NCBI GenBank assembly: GCA_963971575.1
Contig: OZ020613.1
Coordinates: 50,834,250 to 50,898,249 of the forward strand
From: Liopterus haemorrhoidalis
Lineage: Eukaryota > Arthropoda > Insecta > Coleoptera > Dytiscidae
Reading direction: 5' to 3'
DNA length: 64,000 bases
The translations under genes were made by a program, and so were the position numbers. Each line of letters starts with the position of its first letter. Position 1 is the stretch's first letter. Under the pieces are notes generated by a model. That model was given only the letters and a program-made list of their open reading frames with translations, ran no database searches and had not been told where the DNA came from. Below are positions 60,562 to 64,000 of this stretch, in pieces.

Positions 60562-63386
60562 AAAATTCCTATCTTATTTTAAATCTGCTGTATTTAAACA
60601 TCCAGTGCGCCAGGCATAAAATTGATTTTATAGAAGCTTTAACAGTGGACAAATCTTTTGATATTTTGTGTATATCTGAACATTGGCTCAAAAAACATGA
60701 AATTTCCGAATTTGTCATAGAAAACTTCTGCTTGTTAACCAGTTTTTGTAGAGAAATGCTGAAACACGGGGGAGTTGCCATATTCGTAAAAACACATCTT
60801 TTAAATAAACATGATTTTAAAATTTTACATTATATAAACAATCTGTCTATTGAAAAACATTGTGAAATTAATGCTGTATTAATCAGTGATATCAAAACAG
60901 TTATTATAAACATTTATAGATCCCCTACCGGAGATTTTAAAATATTTTTGGAAAAAATAGAAAAAGCAATAGGCAGTATCAAATTAGGACACAAGATTTT
61001 AATAGGGGGAGATTTTAACGTTCATTTTAATAAAACAGAATCTGAAACTATGCAACTCTGCGATATGTTTAGGGCATTTGCCATGCAGAAACTGGTCTAC
61101 TTTAACACCAGGGGGAACAACTGTCTTGATAACATTTTTTGTAATGATAAAGGTGAAGCTGATGAAGTGTTTGAAATTAAAAACTCTTTCTCAGACCACA
61201 GCGGAATGGGTTATCGTAAATATTTAACAGTTGAGACAGTTGAGTCCTCCCTAAATAACAATAAAAATGTAAATGAAAATGTGTGTCGACCAATCACCAA
61301 TGTTGCTCTACTTAAGTTTTATAATGAATTAACAAACGTGAACTGGGATTTCGCATATAACGGAAATATGGCGGATGAAAGTAGTGATACTGTTTTTAAC
61401 AACTTTTTAGACATAGTACTTAGATTATTTACCAGTTGTTTTCCGCAAAAAAAAATTAAACTTAAGAGTTAGAACAATAATATATCCTGGTTTAATGATA
61501 AACTTTATCAGCTAAGAAACCTATCACAATTTTTTCAGACATATCATATGCAAAATCCCAATCCACAGACTGTGGCAGTTCGGAATCATGTTAGAAGACT
61601 GTACAGGCAAGAAATTGCATTATCTAAAATCACAGCTAATTCTGAATATATAGATAATTCTGATAACACGCCTCAAGCAGTGTGGAATATAATTAATCAA
61701 TCCAGGCCCTTGTTCAAGAAAAATGAATGCTCTCAACATCCTAATGTGATTAATAACTTTTTCATTGATATAACGAAAAACATAGTTTTAAATCAACTAC
61801 AAGGCAACCAAGAGTCTATTGATATAGTCTCATCAATAATAAACAAGAACGACATACCTATCTTTACTTTTAAAACAATTACTCATAATCAAGTAAGGGA
61901 TGCAATTACTTCGCTGAACAACAGTAAAAGTAGAGATGCGTATGACTTAAATGCCGTATTAATTAAAAGAGTAAAAGATCTTTTGGTTGACCCACTCTGC
62001 AAAGTTTTTAATTCGTCTTTAGTAACGCATACATTTCCGACAGCGCTGAAATTAACAAAAGTTATACCAGTTTATAAAGGCAAAAATAAAGACGACTTAA
62101 ACAACTATAGGCCAATATCCCTAACCCCAATTTTCTCAAAAATTTTCGAAAAAATTCTTCTTCGCCAGTTAATGGAACATTTTGAAAGCAATCACTTGTT
62201 GAATAGCAGTCAATTTGGCTTTAGACCTGGAAAATCTACTACTCATGCTATTTTAGAACTGGTTGAGTATATCACATCAGCTATAGAAAATAGATCTCAT
62301 GGTATAGCAACGTTTTTAGATCTGTCTAAAGCTTTTGACTGCGTCTCACATGATATATTGATTTCTAAATTATCCTGTTACAATGTTAGCCCTGACAGCT
62401 GTAAATTATTAAAAAGCTATCTGTCAAATAGAAAGCAATTTGTATGGACCAATGGAAGAAGATCAGATGATCTGGTGATTGAGTCTGGTGTGCCGCAAGG
62501 CTCCATTTTGGGTCCGCTACTTTTCATAATCTTCATAAATGATCTACCATTATATATGAATACTGCAAAAACTATCTTGTATGCAGACGACACGACTCTT
62601 TTAAACCATTGCCCAGATTATGAAGAGTTAGTGGAACAGAATCAGTGGAATATTGAGCGTAGTGTAATATGGTTTTCAGTCAACAAACTCTGCACTAATC
62701 AAGCAAAAACCCAACACCTTTCTTTTTCAAGACGAGCCCTGGACTGTGTTACCAGTGAGTCAGTATGTTTTCTGGGTGTCACTCTAGGTATGAACCTTAG
62801 CTGGGAGAAACACGTTGATGTGACATCCATAAAATTATGTAAGGCAATATATTGTATCAGGAATTTAAGATGGAAAGTGAGTAAAGATGTTCTATTGACG
62901 GCATACTACGCGCTTTTTCAATCTCACGTTGCTTATGCGCTACTAGCGTGGGGACATTCCACGCATGCAGTGAGAATTTTTGCACTGCAACGACGTGTTA
63001 TTAGAATTATCGGCGGAATAGGCTACAGAGAGAGTTGTAAACACTTGTTTATAGAACTTGGCGTTTTAACGTTCCCTTGCCTGTACATATACTATTGCCT
63101 ACTCAATGTCCATTTAAACTTTAAAGACAAAAAGCTACAAAAAAATATCCATAGCTATAATACCAGAGGCAAAGAATTGATCAGGCCTGATTACACAAGA
63201 CTATCGTCAACCAGATACTCGTTAAATTACTATGCCACCAAATTTTATAATGTGCTACCGAGTAAGGTCAAATGCCTTGATAAAAGTCATTTTAAAACAA
63301 AAATTAAAAATTTTTTACTCAAAAAGGCTTTCTATAATTTCGACGAGTACCTGGTGGACGATTTTAACTTGTTCTCTGACACCTGA
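60558..63386 (+). pseudogene. CR1/L2-like ORF2, copy 2: endonuclease-RT with an in-frame TAG
   Basis: The frame opens at the ORF1 stop without an ATG until 60645. The endonuclease (LYLNIQCARHKIDFIE, CISEHWLKK, IGGDFNVHFN, FSDHSGMG) ends at TAG 61470-61472. The same frame continues NISWFNDKLYQLRNL and the RT: NNYRPISLTPIFSKIFEKI, SQFGFRPGKSTTHAI, FLDLSKAFDCVSHDILI, SGVPQGSILGPLLFIIFIND and ILYADDTTLL, then VIRIIGGIGYRESC and KFYNVLPSKVK. All RT motifs are canonical. With the single TAG changed it would be one ORF of about 940 codons. Confidence 0.85.
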
Positions 63387-63643
63387 TATCTTTTATCTTT
63401 TATTTATTTATTTATTTTTTTATCCTTTTGATGACCTTTGTAAAAAATTGTAATTTTATTTACTTTACTTATTATATTTAATATCATTTATAAATTTGTA
63501 CTTTTTTTATATATTTTTTTTATTTTTATTTTAATATGTTGTTTTGTACTATCTATTTTAAATTTGTACTTTTTAAATATTTGACTTGTGTAAACATTTT
63601 TTATAATGTATCAACATTAATAAATATTATTATTATTATTATA
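63387..63643 (+). other. 3' UTR and ATT tail of CR1/L2-like copy 2
   Basis: T-rich UTR ending AATAAATATTATTATTATTATTAT, the same kind of tail as 44131-44161. Confidence 0.6.
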
Positions 63644-64000
63644 GATGGTGACAAAATAATTATTGAAATGAATAGAAATTATGTTTATTTCAACAAACCG
63701 ATTTATGTAGGATTTTTAGTTTTAGATATTTCAAAAACTTACATTTACGATTTTCATTATAATTACATTGAAAAATTAATGGGAAACAATGCAAAATTAC
63801 TTTATACAGATACTGACAGTTTAATTTATCATTTTATTAACGTTAATATTTATGAAATTATGAAAAAAGACGTCCATAAATTTGACACTTCTGATTATGA
63901 TCCAAACAATGTCTTTGGTATCCCTTTGGCTAATAAAAAGGTCCTAGGGGTCATGAAAGATGAGTGTAATGGGAAAATTATGTCTGAATTTATTGGTTTA
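63644..64000 (+). pseudogene. Polinton-type DNA polymerase B, palm region (runs off the window)
   Basis: 119 codons open to the window edge: [47 protein letters not shown] with the catalytic YxDTDS motif of family B polymerases, [20 protein letters not shown] and [20 protein letters not shown]. This piece is intact as far as visible. Compared with the N-terminal part before the LINE, the exonuclease end and the first palm motifs are missing, so sequence was lost around the LINE insertion or the gene continues elsewhere. Confidence 0.75.

Larger units (their letters stand above)
57161..62145 (+). repeat. right arm of the 10-kb palindrome
   Basis: Reverse complement of 52160-57144. Beyond 62145 the right side continues with the rest of the CR1-like ORF2, while the left side joins polymerase sequence, so the right arm is the parental arrangement. 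Confidence 0.9.

Noticed and set aside
63644..64000. Host replicative DNA polymerase gene
   Set aside because: The YTDTDSLIY context, FDTSDY and [10 protein letters not shown] motifs match protein-primed Polinton-type polymerases, and the upstream part is a TE-riddled pseudogene.

Overview
The window reads as a repeat-dense, AT-rich arthropod (most likely insect) chromosome segment. I base this on the transposon families present, an arthropod-type 5S rRNA sequence, insect-style Polinton DNA polymerase and TCAGT-type initiators. I see no convincing single-copy host gene. Almost everything assignable is a transposable element (TE), often nested two or three deep.

Layout. 1-1000: AT-rich, with one possible exon remnant. 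1001-8260: one retrotransposition product flanked by a 12-bp duplication. It is a 5S rRNA copy fused at its 3' U-tract to a 5'-truncated RNase H-bearing LINE (I-like), and the 5S part was later split by a 5.4-kb Jockey-like element. 8406-12735: a complete Jockey-type element with two intact ORFs, inserted beside a DDE_Tnp_4 transposase remnant (12762-13163). 13455-19171: a broken piggyBac transposase carrying pieces of a Jockey-like element, a hAT, another LINE and an LTR element. 19172-23280: hAT, gypsy-gag, piggyBac and I-like remnants. 23687-28132: a young Ty3/gypsy element on the minus strand with identical 155-bp LTRs. 28189-28685: two inverted MITEs.

29138-39985 is a PIF/Harbinger element with 30-bp terminal repeats and a TAA target duplication. 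Its transposase is split by a GC-rich 9.6-kb block made of two related gypsy elements fused head to tail. The downstream LTR region of that block holds three antisense modules resembling the 5S rRNA internal control region. 40000-44160: a CR1/L2-like LINE with a SAP-like plus SGNH-hydrolase ORF1. 44162-51156: Harbinger, I-like, copia, LINE, hAT and MITE fragments.

51157-64000: a pseudogenised Polinton/Maverick-type family B DNA polymerase invaded by LINEs and rearranged into a nearly perfect 10-kb palindrome (arms 52160-57144 and 57161-62145, 16-nt spacer, one mismatch seen). The palindrome centres on a 9-bp inverted repeat that also exists in the unrearranged polymerase sequence at 51811-51844.

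The coding sequences do not form a host pathway; they are the replication genes of separate selfish elements. The most notable points are the 5S-LINE chimera, the 5S-like modules in a gypsy LTR, and the palindrome with its apparent nucleation hairpin. All calls come from reading the sequence and translations; no database search was run.
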